This document shows, piece by piece, positions 21,133-21,204 of a stretch of DNA of 21,204 bases. Source of the stretch: Clostridiales bacterium (GTDB lineage Bacteria > Bacillota > Clostridia > Christensenellales > Aristaeellaceae); assembly GCA_019419995.1 (NCBI GenBank), contig JAHZHZ010000025.1:1-21204 (forward strand), read 5' to 3'. Position 1 is the first letter of the stretch, and the number at the start of each line of letters is the position of its first letter. A program made the translations under genes and the position numbers. Below the pieces are notes generated by a model that worked only from the letters and a program-made list of their open reading frames with translations, was not told the DNA's origin and made no database searches.

Positions 21133-21204
21133 GCGGTCGTGGCGGAATAGGCATACGCGCACGTTTGAGGGGCGTGTGGGAGACCGTACGGGTTCAAGTC
21201 CCGT
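21133..21204 (+). tRNA. tRNA-Leu(GAG), 3' end cut by the window
   Basis: The acceptor strand GCGGTCG starts at 21133. The anticodon stem CACGT (21160-21164) pairs with GCGTG (21172-21176) around the loop TTGAGGG, giving anticodon GAG at 21167-21169, which reads CUC/CUU leucine codons. A long variable arm (TGGGAGACC region), typical of tRNA-Leu, follows, then the T-arm GGGTTCAAGTCCC. The 3' acceptor strand lies beyond the window. Confidence 0.95.

Noticed and set aside
1..21204. CRISPR array, prophage or integron
   Set aside because: No regularly spaced repeats, no cas, integrase, phage structural or recombinase gene is present. The tRNA-Leu at the end could be an attachment site, but nothing integrated is visible on this side.

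Overview
The window looks like a chromosomal segment of a Gram-positive anaerobe of the Firmicutes/Clostridia type, probably gut-associated. The grounds are AGGAGG-type ribosome binding sites before almost every gene, textbook TTGACA/TATAAT promoters, many intrinsic terminators, a small rubredoxin, and a large carbohydrate-uptake locus with Clostridia-like protein sequences. The species cannot be fixed from the sequence alone. No insertion sequence, integrase or CRISPR array is visible.

Region 1 (about 1-14780, all minus strand) is one long sugar or glycoside utilisation locus. In transcription order it holds a ribose-type ABC importer (binding protein 14624-13665, double ATPase 13453-11930, permease 11913-10942), a xylose-isomerase-like TIM barrel (10870-10010), a Gfo/Idh/MocA oxidoreductase (9976-8807), an L-fucose-isomerase-like protein (8787-7453), a GH4 NAD-dependent glycosidase (7417-5999), a second TIM barrel (5869-4880) and a DeoR regulator (4745-3966). 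After a weak terminator, a second strong promoter starts an FGGY kinase (3753-2224), a second Gfo/Idh/MocA enzyme (2175-1156), a zinc alcohol dehydrogenase (1137-100) and the first codons of a further gene (29-1). The logic is import, oxidation/isomerisation/deglycosylation through (probably 3-keto) intermediates, phosphorylation, and entry into central metabolism, under a DeoR-type sensor of a sugar phosphate. The true substrate is unknown. Strong GC-rich hairpins sit in most of the wider gaps between these genes.

Region 2 (about 14780-16991) has a non-coding gap, a minus-strand rubredoxin with its own terminator, and a divergently transcribed NSS-family sodium-coupled amino-acid transporter.

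Region 3 (about 17131-18594) is the most unusual part. A perfect TTGACA promoter and a strong intrinsic terminator bracket about 737 nt of purine-rich, non-coding, stem-rich sequence with possible 5'-3' end pairing. It reads as a very large structured RNA of the ROOL/GOLLD/OLE class, or a new one. A cytidylate-kinase-like protein gene follows it.

Region 4 (about 18900-21204) contains a coiled-coil protein of unknown function facing a minus-strand cluster: a small membrane protein, two paralogous proteins sharing an LAHILNAE-EK motif, and a 35-codon ORF packed exactly between the paralogs. A shared triple-arm terminator separates the two directions. The window ends inside a tRNA-Leu(GAG) gene with a perfect consensus promoter.
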